A stretch of 64,000 bases of DNA from Mixophyes australis (GCA_036250195.1 JAVHZZ010000005.1:73646505-73710504); one strand, 5' to 3'. Positions 44,099 to 55,364 are shown, counted from the stretch's first letter. The notes: generated from the letters alone by a model not told the origin. Translations and numbers: made by a program.

Positions 44099-44383
44099 TT
44101 TTCCATTGGGCACAATGGGCAGCTGCCCGGGGGCCCCACAAGCAAGGGGGCCCCATAGGCACGGCTCTTAATGAGAATAAATAATACTGCAAAAGAAAAA
44201 AACCTGCAAAAAAAACCTACAAGAGTCACTGAGCAAGTACATCTATCTATCTCTATCTCTATATATCTATATCTATATCTGTATCTGTATACATCTATAT
44301 ATATATATATATATATATCTATATCTAGGGGCCCCGGTGCACTGCTTTGCCCGGGGGCCCATAATGTTGTTAAGATGGCCCTG
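44099..44383. mobile_element. hAT-type MITE with 8-bp TSD (CAGGGCC family)
   Basis: The ends are CAGGGCCATCTTTTCC and GTTAAGATGGCCCTG, flanked by the perfect duplication ACTACGCT at 44091-44098 and 44384-44391. GC-rich subterminal pieces (GCCCGGGGGCCCC) enclose a CTAT/TA microsatellite at 44242-44327. It is the same family as 48925-49227. Confidence 0.92.
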
Positions 44384-44936
44384 ACTACGCTTGCTCCTGC
44401 CGTGAGCTGTTGGTGACTGAAGCAACAGGGTAGTTGGTGAGATGCATGTTGGGGCTTACCGGTGTATTAAGACTCCTATTTTAGCTGCACATAGGATGGT
44501 ACCACTTTGTCTCATGCGAGAAATGGCTCTGTGCTCTTTTAAGGAACATGTTACCAGTTCTCTTATAAGAGAATTAAGATCATGTTAAACTTTCTATATA
44601 TGACTTTGTATGTACTATGATCAGGGCCGCCGAGAGGGGGGGGGAGCGGGTACATTTTACCCGGGCCCGGCCATGCCAGGGGGCCCGGGCCGGGCCCGGC
44701 CATGCCAGGGGGCCCGGGCCGGGCCCTTGCTGCTATTTTTTGTAATTTTTTTTTTTTATTTTATTTTTTTGTATTTTGCGTATTTTTATTTTTTTTTAAA
44801 AAAAATTCCCGCGGGGTAGGGGGAGGGGGGGGGGCGTTGGTGGGGGGAGCTATAAGAAATAAAAAAAAAAAAAAAAAAATCAATACTCACGTGACCGCGG
44901 CGCCGCGTCCCTCCTCTCCTGTCTTCTCCATTCACA

Positions 44937-44980
44937 CTGACTGTCGGGCGTGACGTCATCAAGTCACGCCCGGCAGTCAG
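44937..44980. promoter_or_regulatory. Hairpin containing a full CRE palindrome
   Basis: An 18-bp stem (CTGACTGTCGGGCGTGAC and its complement, one mismatch) has an 8-nt loop. TGACGTCA, the consensus CREB/ATF site, spans the stem-loop junction at 44951-44958. It lies in the 5' part of the hAT element, where a promoter would be expected. Function is inferred. Confidence 0.5.
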
Positions 44981-45085
44981 TCAGTGAGGAGCGCCGCAGC
45001 CTGACAAGACCAAAGAAGAAGAAAGAAGAGAAGACAGAAGAGAAGAGAAGAAAAGAAAGAAGCTGACAAAAGGTAAGGAAAGAAA

Positions 45086-45800
45086 CTGAGAGGCACAGAG
45101 GAGGAAAAGAGAGGGACAGAGGAGGAAAAGAGAGGCACAGAGGAGGAAAAGAGAGGCACAGAGGAGGAAAAGAGAGGCACAGAGGAGGAAAAGAGAGGCA
45201 CAGAGGAGGAAAAGAGAGGCACAGAGGAGGAAAAGAGGGGCACAGAGGAGGAAAAGAGAGGCACAGAGGAGGAAAAGAGAGGCACAGAGGAGGAAAAGAG
45301 GGGCACAGAGGAGGAAAAGAGGGGCACAGAGGAGGAAAAGAGAGGCACAGAGGAGGAAAAGGGTGCACAGAGGAGGAAAAGGGGGCACAGAGGAGGAAAA
45401 GAGAGGCACAGAGGAGGAAAAGAGAGGCACAGAGGAGGAAAAGAGGGGCACAGAGGAGGAAAAGAGGGGCACAGAGGAGGAAAAGAGGGGCACAGAGGAG
45501 GAAAAGAGGGGCACAGAGGAGGAAAAGAGGGGCACAGAGGAGGAAAAGAGAGGCACAGAGGAGGAAAAGAGGGGCAGAGAGGCACAGAGGAGGAAAAGAG
45601 GGGCAGAGAGGCACAGAGGAGGAAAAGAGGGGCAGAGAGGCACAGAGGAGGAAAAGAGGGGCAGAGAGGCACAGAGGAGGAAAAGAGGGGCAGAGAGGTA
45701 CAGAGGAGGAAAAGAGGGGCAGAGAGGCACAGAGGAGGAAAACAGGGGCAGAGAGGCACAGAGGAGGAAAACAGCGGCAGAGAGGCACAGAGTTATAAAA
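45086..45800. repeat. Purine-rich 21-bp minisatellite with 29-bp derivative
   Basis: The unit AGGAGGAAAAGAGAGGCACAG is repeated about 22 times to about 45560. Then come about eight 29-bp units with an added GGGGCAGA-type insertion. The plus strand is nearly all purine. Because 21 is a multiple of three, frames of up to about 300 codons run through it on both strands. These are artefacts of the array. Confidence 0.95.
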
Positions 45801-45899
45801 AAAAGGGGCAAAGAGGCACAGAGTGAATAAAAAGGGGGGAAAGCAGCATGGAGGACGCAGTGTAGTTGTGATGGGGCTTGTTGCAATGTAGTGTGTGTG

Positions 45900-46230
45900 C
45901 GGTAGGTGGTGGCTAATTAATGGGCGCTATTTTGTTTGTAGGGTGATGGTGAGGCAATTTAATAGTGGGGATTATTAATTTAAGATGGGGTGATTTGGGG
46001 CCTATTGAATGTGGAGGTGAGTTTGGGGAGGATGAGGTCTATTTATTAAATGTGACTATGAATTATTTAATGGCAGTGATGGTTGCGGGAAATAGGTATT
46101 GCTAGGCTGTTTGCATGACGGGAAATAGGTTTATTTATTACATGTGAATTCTATTATTTTAATGTTGGGGCTGGAGGAAGGCCTAATTATTAATCGTGGG
46201 TGCTATTGATTTAACGCTGCGTCTGACTGA
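45900..46230 (+). repeat. AT-rich degenerate repeats, hAT family intron (inverted)
   Basis: Phrases such as GGGGCCTATTGAATGTGG, GGTCTATTTATTAAATGTG and TTTTAATGTTGGGGC are the complement of the repeats at 18162-18584 and 29540-29870. Confidence 0.7.
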
Positions 46231-46265
46231 AATTTTCTAAATGTAGCCATTTTTTTCCCAAATAG

Positions 46266-46344
46266 GTCCTTCTACATTCCAAGATCCAGGCAAGCCACAA
46301 CTAAAGAAACCAGCAGCCTCGGGTGGAGAAAGTGAGAAGAACAG
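46266..46344 (+). other. Candidate exon of the hAT family (copy A)
   Basis: A 79-nt segment after a T-rich tract and CCCAAATAG (acceptor), ending GAAGAACAG before GTAGGA (donor). One frame is open and reads PSTFQDPGKPQLKKPAASGG near its start, a charged and lysine-rich segment. Its homologues lie at 18082-18161 and 29458-29539. Confidence 0.55.
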
Positions 46345-46701
46345 GTAGGACAGAGCAGCATAGTGTGTGAAATGTTGTGATTCTAGTAGGGACAATGCCA
46401 ATGTTTGGTGAGCCCAGTGGGCGCAGGCCAAGACTGAACTGTTTGTGTACACACTGCATTCTTTGTATACTACACTGTGGTGCTGGATGTCTTAAAAGTC
46501 AGGAGTGCTTGGACATATGTGACGCTGTGGTGAATTCAGGACCTAGTGATTTTGATGTGCTAGCTATGCGCCCAACGGTGCATTGCCACGGCCCCAAATG
46601 TATGACCACATTCCCGAAAATTTTTGCACCGTCGTTAGGCTAGCCACGCCCCAATGGCGCATTGACACGCCCCTGAATGTATGACCAAACCCGCGTCGTG
46701 T

Positions 46702-46731
46702 TTTTTGCGCCGCCGTGAGGCGGCGCAAAAA
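46702..46731. repeat. Subterminal 13-bp hairpin with GTGA loop
   Basis: TTTTTGCGCCGCC and GGCGGCGCAAAAA form a perfect stem around GTGA, about 80 bp inside the right end of the hAT element. As RNA the loop would be a GNRA type. Function unknown. Confidence 0.75.
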
Positions 46732-46818
46732 TTTTTTAGGGCTTACTCAACTATGGGGGGGCCCCATGAGTTTGTTGTACCCGGGCCCTGAATTCCTCTT
46801 GGCAGCCCTGACTATGAT

Positions 46819-48689
46819 ATATAATTGTTGTGCATTTATATGAATGATCTGCTGAATTGTAGTTATTTTTAATAAATAAAGCATGTCCTGGATCAATGTA
46901 GTAGAGTAACAATATGTGAAAAAGAAAAAATATTTAATAAATAAAAAAATGTAAGATGTTGCCTATAACTATTTGTTGTTGAACTTTGCGGTTAAATTAG
47001 ATATATTTTCCTATTCCCTTTTTATGGTCTTATTTCCTTTAATTTTGACTCTATTTCTTTATTGATGGATACAATCCTGTTTCTATGCAGCCATTAGCCT
47101 CTTTACCAACAACATCATATGAAATAGGAGGACACTACTAACAAAAAGAAAAAAAGAAGAAAAACTGTTGAAGTGGACTAAGTCCATTTTTATTTTGCGG
47201 ATGTTTAGACTTTAGTTACCGGAGCACACTATATACATATAACAAGGCACTTACTAGAAAATGAAATAAACCACAAAGTCGTATAATATTTAATTGTATT
47301 GAAATATTTATAAACATTTTCTTGACCTGTCAACTAATGTTTTCTGTATTTGCTTATCTTTGCCATTGGAATTCTCTTCAAAGGAGAGCAGGGCACATTA
47401 ACCAGTCAACCAAGAATATTTAAAAACAAAACATGGTGTTTGTAATTAGAACTTTTTTAGCCCTTGGAGTTCTGTGCTGCTGGTCTGGATACATTAGGAA
47501 TAGTTATTCCTCAAACTTGGTGTCTAATTTTGGCTGTTCAGCATGCACTTTATGGCAAATATAGTAAGCTTGTCAATTGTGGTTTTTAAGAGAGGTGCTG
47601 TTCAGTGACTGAATCATGCAGAAGCAGAAGAACTGGAAATGAAAGAATAAGTAGCAACACTGGGGATGAAAGAATGAACCCTTGGTCCTGTGAAGGTCTG
47701 TGGAGCTCTGGCTTGTTGGGTGCATAGAATGATGGGTAGGCGAGAGATAAAGGGTTGGTATATTATAAGAATGGTCAGCCAAGAGAAAAAGGGATGCAGA
47801 CTAGTATGGATACGTAGTGACACAAGGGATGCAGACAAATACAGGCAGGAAGCAACTTGAAAGTGCAAAAAAGAAGGGAAGAGACAAGCAGGGTGCAGTA
47901 AGGGACAAATGGTGACAGGCAAGATACAAAGGGAAAAATAATGAAGGCACAGAGCAAAAGGGAAAAAATAATGAAAACAAATAGGTGCATAAAATATAGG
48001 AACAGTAGAAAATGCAATATGTGTATGACACATGTTATTTAGGGTGGAGCTGTGTAATAGCACAGAAACTCAGCTCAGATTTTGCACTGTAGCTCAGGGG
48101 CCTTTAACTACCATATAACGTATGTAAATTGCAGTGTGCATCCATGTAAATATCAGTGAAAAATGTGCATTGCATTTAAGTTTTGTCCATAGATGGCAAA
48201 AATCTGTTGTGTTTTATATGTAAGAAATTTCTCATTCTCTCTCAATTGGAAACCAATTAGAAGTAGTTGGCAGCAACTATCTATTTATCTTACCTGCTCT
48301 GGAGGAAACGAAAAATGCTGTTTTTTCACATTTCTTGTTATTACAATACATATATTGTACTTACACATTAAGGGAAGTATTTGTCAGTCTTACAGTTCTT
48401 TCTTGTATGCAAGACACCTGTATTCACATCACTCAATTCTTGCTTGGCACACAAATTTCATTTTAAAACCAAAACCCTTCTCAAGAACATTTCCTCTTCT
48501 GGGAAAAGTTGTCATTTACATTTGGAAATTGTAAACATAAGGGTTTTTGTAGAGCGATTTATTATTCGGAAATTATTCCAAACTGAATTATTGGAACAAT
48601 TCACAGACTAAACCAAAAAAATGTATATTTTTAAAATTAATAAAAAAATAATTGAAAATGCAAAGCACTATTTAAACTGTGGTTCAGTA
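46819..48689. other. Non-coding stretch with degenerate purine-rich repeats
   Basis: No gene recognised. 47620-48010 is A/G-rich, with loosely repeated phrases like GGCACAGAGCAAAAGGG and GGATGCAGACAAATACAGG. This creates a 149-codon low-complexity frame on the minus strand, which I do not accept as a gene. Confidence 0.4.
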
Positions 48690-48924
48690 ATTTAGAGTTG
48701 GATAGAAGTACATTTGTACTTTGTAAGTTTGTGCATCCCATAAAATGATATGCACATAACTTACACAGGTATTCTGAGCTTGTATGTAAAACGTGTGATC
48801 CCTTGTGTCTTGATAACCGCAAATGAGGCGTTCAAATGTAATTGCAGTAAAGTAAGAGCACGGAGACACAAGTTAAGCATGCCCTTTGATATGCGTCTTA
48901 ATATTGGTTACATATATCTTTGAA

Positions 48925-49227
48925 CAGGGCCGTCTTAACAGCATTCCTATAGGCCCCCGGGCAAAGCAGTGCACTGGGGCCCTACCTACACAACCACTTC
49001 AAACTCAAACTTCATTGCGCTCAGTTCCATTTCTTTCAATATTTACGTTTAGTAGGTAGCAGGGGGAGGCAACTAACATGGACTGTTAAAAATATGAGAA
49101 TAAGTTTGTTAAGGTTCTGAATAAATCTCCTGGAATAATATACTGAAAAGTTGGTAAGTCTATGGGGTCCCTATGCTTGTGGGACCCTCAGGCAACTGCA
49201 AGCGTGCCCATGCGTTAAGATGTCTTG
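48925..49227. mobile_element. hAT-type MITE (CAGGGCC family), second copy
   Basis: It starts CAGGGCCGTCTTAAC and ends GTTAAGATGTCTTG. The flanks TCTTTGAA (48917-48924) and TCTTAGAA (49228-49235) match at 7 of 8. GGGCAAAGCAGTGCACTGGG matches the complement of 44325-44355, so it is the same family in opposite orientation. Confidence 0.85.
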
Positions 49228-49341
49228 TCTTAGAAATGTTCCTAACCAAGCATAAATTCTACATTTATACAAGACAGGTGCTGTTTTTGAGTTAAGCTGA
49301 TGATGACGAATGACACATATTTGCTCTGGAAGTATCTCTAT

Positions 49342-49617
49342 CAGTGATAGGCAACTTTTTACACTTGGAGGACCACATGCTCAGACCCTCTAACCTTCAA
49401 TAGGGCCACACATTACTCTTAATCTCAGTATTAAGTTAAAACAAGATATTTACTCTAAGAAAGTGACACCTATCTCCAATAACATATCATCAGACATTTT
49501 AAAGTGTTCCCAATTAAAACAAACACATTTGACAATAAAGCAGGAAGTAGCTGGGGGCCGCAGGTGAAGACTCGGAGGGCTGCTTGTGGCCCTAGGCCCA
49601 CCAGATGCTCATCACTG
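49342..49617. mobile_element. hAT-type MITE with CAGTGATAGGCA ends
   Basis: It starts CAGTGATAGGCAACTTTTTA and ends TGCTCATCACTG. The 8-bp flanks ATCTCTAT and ATATGTAT agree at 6 of 8, so the duplication is worn. The ends fit the hAT terminal consensus. Confidence 0.75.
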
Positions 49618-49750
49618 ATATGTATGCTAAATTTAATGTAGCTTGTTTCTTTAGATGCCTGTAACTCAAAGTACAGACGTGAAGACGTAAATGCGCAGAA
49701 GCATATTTGTATATGTGCAAACTTTTATGTCCATCTCTAAATTATCCTCT

Positions 49751-50052
49751 ATGTGTTTTTTTATTACTAGCTCATTTTTCATTAGTAGAGAGCAGACTGA
49801 AATTACACTGGTTTCTGTTTAATTAGAATATCTGTTATTATATTTCAAAATCTGAAATATTAGCTGTTTGTTTTCCATTGCAGTTTTATTTTTACATGCA
49901 ATATAAATCGAATGAATGTTCCCAGCCACATGTCTAATCCCAGCCCCCACATTTACCACATTTTATCTATTATTACAGGCAAGTCTGTTACTATAATTAT
50001 CATCATTCTTTATTTACATAGCTCGAACATAACCAACATTTCTCTACAGTCA
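49751..50052. other. Unassigned non-coding stretch
   Basis: No gene recognised. Confidence 0.3.
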
Positions 50053-50246
50053 GAATAATTTGAACACCATTGCCGGGTTAAAACTATTACCGTTATTATG
50101 GTAGTTTTAAACCCGGCTATCTGCTCAAAAAGCCGGCGTTAGAAGTACCATAATAATGGCAATTATGAGCACTATTACCGTAATAACGGTAATAATGCGC
50201 AGGCCGCATTACTTTTAACAGTAACGTGGCCAATTGAATATGCCCA
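50053..50246. mobile_element. MITE family 3, diverged copy
   Basis: It shares GTTAAAACTATTACCGTTAT and the right terminus CAATTGAATATGCCC with 11986-12184. The left terminus has decayed. Confidence 0.65.
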
Positions 50247-51334
50247 CATGAGACAGAAGTCGAGAGATGGCCCTGCCTGTTAGATCTTACAATCTACACA
50301 TGTGGAAACAAAATATCTCAGCTTTATGCTGTGACGTTCCAAATCTGGTGGGGAATGGTGTAACATTGAGAACTTGTTTATTTCATATATTGTGTACGTG
50401 TGTTCAATTTACTGAAAATTCAGTGATTCATATTGCTATTCTGCACAGATATATCTCCATGCTGCTTACCATATGCAAAGTGTAACACTCAGGTCAGCAC
50501 CATGTTGTTACATTAGATTTAAAATATTCTTCAAGTAACATGGGATTTAAACTACATCAACAAATAAAATGCAATGTCAGATTTAGTGAAATCACAGCAC
50601 AGCATAGCATTACCTATTTAATATCAATGCAGCACTGTGACAGGATGCTGTTTTTAAGCGCACATAATATATTATGACTTCTGGTTCAGCAAACAGACCA
50701 TTACCCTCCAATTAAACATTTTATACAAACTCAATTAAAACAAAGTAAATGTATCGCCCAACAGGTCAAGATTTGAGGATTTTTCTCTCTGGGAAAAATT
50801 TGAATACATAGTAACGCAGTTCAAGAGATGATTTCACCTGTCCATTATTAAGGAAATCCTTTAGACATGAACCATTGCGAGTATTTGAGAACCAGAGTTA
50901 AGAAACCCTGCTCTAAACTATGGGCCCTCTTTCGTAGCAGCGATAAAGTAGATTGCCAATGTATCACAGCATAAAACCTAACATCCCTTTTATTAAAATA
51001 ATATGTCAATGTGAAACACTGACGTTGCAATTATCTTGCTTGCAGGTATCAAATCACGATGAACTAAATTGATACAATGAGTATAATTGATAAAATGTGT
51101 GAATGAACCTCATCTGGTTAGACCCCACATGGAGTCTAATCGCTACAAACCAATCGGATCGGCTTTTTCCCGCTCTGGCTAATAATGTATGAGGGAACAT
51201 AGAGTGACTTTTTATGAACAAGTATGAGAACTCATTGCATCAGGTTTCTCTGACCATTGTGCTTTTCAAAAAGTAATTCACATGTCTCGCTGCTACATTA
51301 TATATTATAAAATAGTATGTGATCACTGGCTAGA
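50247..51334. other. Unassigned non-coding stretch
   Basis: No gene or clear repeat recognised. Confidence 0.3.
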
Positions 51335-51650
51335 CATTCATTTGGTTGACATTCAGAAAGTTGACTACATTAGGTTGACAATTCAAATTTTGACAGTATT
51401 ATATGGTTAGGCTTAGGGATAAGGTTAGGTTTAGACTCAGGGATAGGGTTAGGGTTAGGCTCAGGGATAGGGTTTGGGTTAAGCTTAAGGATAGGGTTAT
51501 CTTCATTTGAATTGGTGACCTAATAATACTGTCTAAATTCGAATTGTCGATCTATTAATATTGTCGATGTTAATTTTATTGACTTTCCAACCCTGTCTAA
51601 ATCATGGTGTCGACCATATAAATGTCGATCATGTAACTGTCATGCGCGAT
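51335..51650. mobile_element. TIR-like repeat enclosing TTAGGG-type array
   Basis: The left part TTGGTTGACATTCAG and the right part GTCGACCATATAAATGTCG are roughly inverted. Between them, 51405-51500 is a degenerate array of GGTTAGGGTTAGG- and AGGGATAGGGTT-type units, close to the vertebrate telomere hexamer. I infer a MITE with a telomere-like centre. Confidence 0.55.
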
Positions 51651-53998
51651 AAAATTCATACTTTGTCATGTTTATTTAAAAATCAGGTACACACCAGGGA
51701 ATATATTCACACTAACATAGCTTGACCAAGCAAGTTACAGCCACTGTCTTCCCATGGAATTGCACTCCAATTTATAGCTTGAAAGGAAAGCAGAAAAAAA
51801 TTGCTTTAATATATTATACACATGAAGTAGGCAGGTAAACAGTTCTCATATTAGTATACATTCATTTCTTCTTGGTAATTACACAAGCTTTGTATACCAG
51901 AAGTTCAAACTTAACCATCTTTAATATAAAAGGCCTATTCTATATTTTCTAAACATATGATAACATGTCTGAATAAAGCATAATCCCTCCATAATTTCTT
52001 ACAGAGACAAGTTATCATCACATTTATATAAATCTCTTTAATGCATAAGGTCTGCCTATTAAGACCTACTTCAGCATTCCAATCTTTTGAGCCTTTTCTT
52101 ATCTGGCTGTTAAGGCTTTACTTTTCCATTAATATTAATACACATGAGGGTAACCACAAATTTTCTAATTCACTATTCAAAGTACAGTTTCAACTTGTTT
52201 CATTTGCATAAAATTGAGTGATACAGAATATTCAGTAATTTTGCTAAACATTTGACTAAAACAACATTTGATATACAGAACAAGCAAATACAACAAACAC
52301 AAAAAAAACAACAAGGTACTATAAAACATTTGTGTCCTTAGAGCTCCTAACCAACCAAATAAACTCCATGATTCAACTCAATGCAATTTTTCTACTTCTT
52401 TTCTGATGTGTTCGGTGTAATCAAATATCTCTTTGTTATCAAGATTATCAAGACTATAAAAACAACATTCTGTTCCACTTAGAGTACACCCTCTCCCTTT
52501 AATGACCAGCATAAAGTCTATGCAATTTTGATCTGTAGGTTCACAGTTCTAATGGCAGACATTTTCATGGTGAACTTTTATAGGGCATTTGCAGTTTCAT
52601 TGCTAACTTTTTCTAGGACACTTGATAATAATCTTACTTCCTTGATAGTCGTTCCAACTCCATATTTACTTGTCAATTATGGGTTTTAGACCAATATTTT
52701 TTTTAAGGACAAACATCTAGAATAGCATTTAAACGATTTTGTCTATGGTTGGTAGAACATGAGGCTAACCCCCTTGTCATATCATTCTTGTTATAACATC
52801 TCCAAGTAAAGTAGCTCTTAGGAGCTGTGAATATCAGCCCAGTTCAGACTATAATCACGTGATGATGGTCTTTGACTCTTTCTTAAATTTCTGTAGGCAC
52901 TCTATAATCACAGTGAGATCCTTAAGCAGAGTCATTAGGTAATAGTCCAGGGGACGTACACAGTTTGTGTACCCCCTTGTTCTATGGGAACCTGTCGTTG
53001 TAAGGCAATAAGTAGCCCGGAGCCTCTCTGTATAAACGTGACTATATTATATCCACCGAAAATGCCCTAAACTGCCTTTCATTTAGAACAAAGATATGCT
53101 GCTTCACAAAAGACACAATTTTGGCATGAAATGCCACACACAGCAGTTTAAAAATTAGCGCACTTGTATGATGTCACAGCAGGGGAAAGTGTTTTTTTTT
53201 TTGCTGTTTCTTTTTAACTTTATATCTAACCCTACTTACTTATGTCCAAATCACAGGTGCAGGGAAGCTATTAAACAGCATGTGTTTAACCTTTCCTAGT
53301 GTACAGAACAAAATGGAGGCTATGCTGAGTTGAGGAGAACAATATGCATGTGTAAGGTATCAATAGGTATCCCGCATTTTTAGTAACACTGCTTTACACT
53401 AAAAAATGCTTTTGTACTAAGATGCATTAGCAACTAATAAGCACAGAGACATAAAATGATTGAAGAAAAAACCGAGCATTTATACTTTTTTCTCATCTTT
53501 TTACAACTTAAATGAATAGGCCCCTTCATCTGGCTCTGATGTGTGTACGTCTATTCAAGCAGATAATAAAGCGATTTTCCACTACTTTTTATTATTTCTG
53601 AACAATGTATTCATCGAAATAGAGAGGTGGTCTATTTCCGCCAGCAATCACACATAATAGATTCAGTCTTTTTGTGCTTTTCATTCAAAATAGAGCATGT
53701 ACATACTGTGAATAGTACTGATAATGTAATCTTCTACATATTTTTTATTAACTCTGTGAGAACCAAATAGATTTAGTGATTCAAATGTAAAGCTGAGTAT
53801 ATCCTGACTTCTGTATATAGGCCATACTGGTTCTATAGGGATGCACAAATGCAGTCACTCAGTCTGCAAGTGCTGCAGTTTGTAAAGATGTCACTAAAGA
53901 TTTCTCATTCACTAATAGAAAGATATCAAATTAATCAACACGTAAATGAATCTATGTAGGAGGTAAAGTTATACAATAATATACTGTTGCATAGACAA
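51651..53998. other. Unassigned AT-rich non-coding stretch
   Basis: No gene, long inverted repeat or tandem array recognised. Confidence 0.35.
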
Positions 53999-54130
53999 TG
54001 TGTGGATTGGGAACTTAAAGTGGCCATGGAGCAAAAAGTAAATGTGACCGGAAACAATTCAATTGGGGGGTGGGGCCAACACAAAAGTAGGCGGGTTAGC
54101 ACAGTGTTAGCCCTTGCCATATCTGTGGAA
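53999..54130. mobile_element. Fragment of the 16.5-kb hAT family, 3' end
   Basis: GGATTGGGAACTTAAAGTGG is identical to 16537-16556. The following GGGGCCAACACAAAAGTAGG parallels GGGGCAAGCACAAAAGGAGG at 16615. The terminal CAGGGGC is lost. Confidence 0.75.
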
Positions 54131-54599
54131 GCCGAGGCCAATACAACACGTAGTGGCCAGACTCAGCACACCAGTGGGTGGAGTACACACATCAGTTACT
54201 GTTAGTGGTGCAGCTTAATCCAACAAAAGGGAATTCCCAGGGTTAGCATTAATGTGATAGTAGTTCTGTCTGGAAAGTCCTTGCTATTGCATGAAGCCTG
54301 GCCACTTTTAGCAGGTCCTTCTAACTGGGGTCTCATAACTGACAATCTCCCACTGATTCTAAAGATTCCTTAGCAGTATGAAAAGTTTTTTTAAAAAAAT
54401 CACATTGTCTCTGACTGCCTTTATGCAGAACTTTGGGATATCCCAATGATGGTGATTAACTGTGATTACCTGTAAACACTAGCATCAGCAATTCAACAAA
54501 TGTTTTTTCTGTTTGAATTAAATGAAAATACACCATGCAAAATGTATTGCAAGATAAAGAAGGTATTATATTGCTCTGAAAGATAATTTGGCCAGTATT

Positions 54600-55135
54600 A
54601 GTGATAGATATATAATGCAGAGCATGCTATTGACCACCATACAATGCAGACTGGATCCTAGTTACTGCCATACAATATAGAGAGCATCATCATCATCATA
54701 ATTTATTTATATAGTGCCAACATATTCCGTAGCGCTTTACAATTGGGGACAAACATAATACACTAATAAACAAGCATGCTAGTGTCTGCCATACAATACA
54801 GGGGCCATGCTAGTGACCATCATACAATACAGAGATCATGCTAGTGAGTACCATAAAATACAGACTGGATCCTAGTAACCATCATACAATTTAGAAAGCA
54901 AGCTAGTGACTGCCATACAATACAGAGAGCAATCTTGTGACCGCCATATAATACAGAAAACATACTAGTGACCGCTATACAATACAGAGAGCATGTTAGT
55001 GACCGCCATACAATACAGAGAGCAATTTTGTGACCACCATACAATACAGAAAGCATTCTTGTAACCCCAATACAGAGCGCTTTCTTGTAACCACCATGCA
55101 ATGCAAAGAGCATTTTTGTGACCGCCACACAATAT
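54600..55135. repeat. 31-bp minisatellite
   Basis: About 15 imperfect units of the type GCATGCTAGTGACC + GCCATACAATACAGAGA. The array is interrupted by the LINE tail at 54681-54776 and decays to the right. Minus-strand frames across it are artefacts. Confidence 0.85.
54681..54776 (-). mobile_element. LINE (L2-like) 3' tail inserted in the minisatellite
   Basis: On the minus strand: CCCAATTGTAAAGCGCTACG, then TATATAAATAAATTATGATG and GAT repeats, the same as the 3' end at 1530-1598. The insertion is extremely 5'-truncated. Confidence 0.75.
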
Positions 55136-55350
55136 CATCCCCATCATCATTAATGAACCCCTCCTCAAAATCATTAACTCCTTCAGCATCATAACAATCT
55201 CATTCAACCCTTTTATAATAATTAACTCCTACATCATCAATTAATTTCATTCACATTCTTTAACCCCTTTGTTACCTCCCACAGTCTCATCTGTAATCAT
55301 AATTAACAAGCATTTACAATAGTTACTTTTCTGAATTATACTCATTCCTC
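55136..55350. repeat. Low-complexity CATCATTAACCCC region
   Basis: Degenerate repeats of CATCATTAA and AACCCCT. A similar region lies at 56640-56930. Confidence 0.6.
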
Positions 55351-55364
55351 TTGCCCCTCCCCCA

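Larger units (their letters stand above)
44622..46810 (+). mobile_element. 2.2-kb hAT-type element with minisatellite and exon
   Basis: The left end CAGGGCCGCCGAGAGG and the right end CCTCTTGGCAGCCCTG are imperfect inverse complements. The flanking duplication ACTATGAT is perfect (44614-44621 and 46811-46818). Order: TIR, GC-rich and A/T-run segments, a hairpin with a CRE site (44937-44980), a candidate first exon ending at a donor (45072), minisatellite, AT-rich repeats, a candidate exon (46266-46344), 3' region, TIR. The layout equals that of the 16530-24421 element in the opposite orientation. No transposase core is present. Confidence 0.88.
48690..49750. mobile_element. Dispersed repeat family Y, copy 2, with two nested hAT elements
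   Basis: The outer ends TAATTTAGAGTTGGATAG and, inverted at the right, GATAATTTAGAGATGGAC are complementary, so this copy retains both termini. It shares CACAAGTTAAGCATGCCC and GGTTACATATATCTTTGA with 33040-33490. The repeat is cut at 48925 and 49342 by the two hAT-type elements listed next. Confidence 0.65.

Noticed and set aside
44964..45886. Minus-strand frames of 260-301 codons and a plus-strand [12 protein letters not shown] frame
   Set aside because: The 21-bp unit is a multiple of three and lacks stops, so all frames stay open. There are three overlapping minus frames with no unique sequence.
47614..48063. Minus-strand frame of 149 codons
   Set aside because: It lies over degenerate purine-rich repeats. 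The product is low-complexity and hydrophobic, without recognisable domains.
51405..51500. True telomere or chromosome-end remnant
   Set aside because: The units are degenerate and enclosed by inverted sequence typical of a MITE, so a transposon-borne array is simpler.
54841..55207. Minus-strand frames of 80-95 codons with a repeated YGGHK-type phrase
   Set aside because: Translation of the 31-bp minisatellite.
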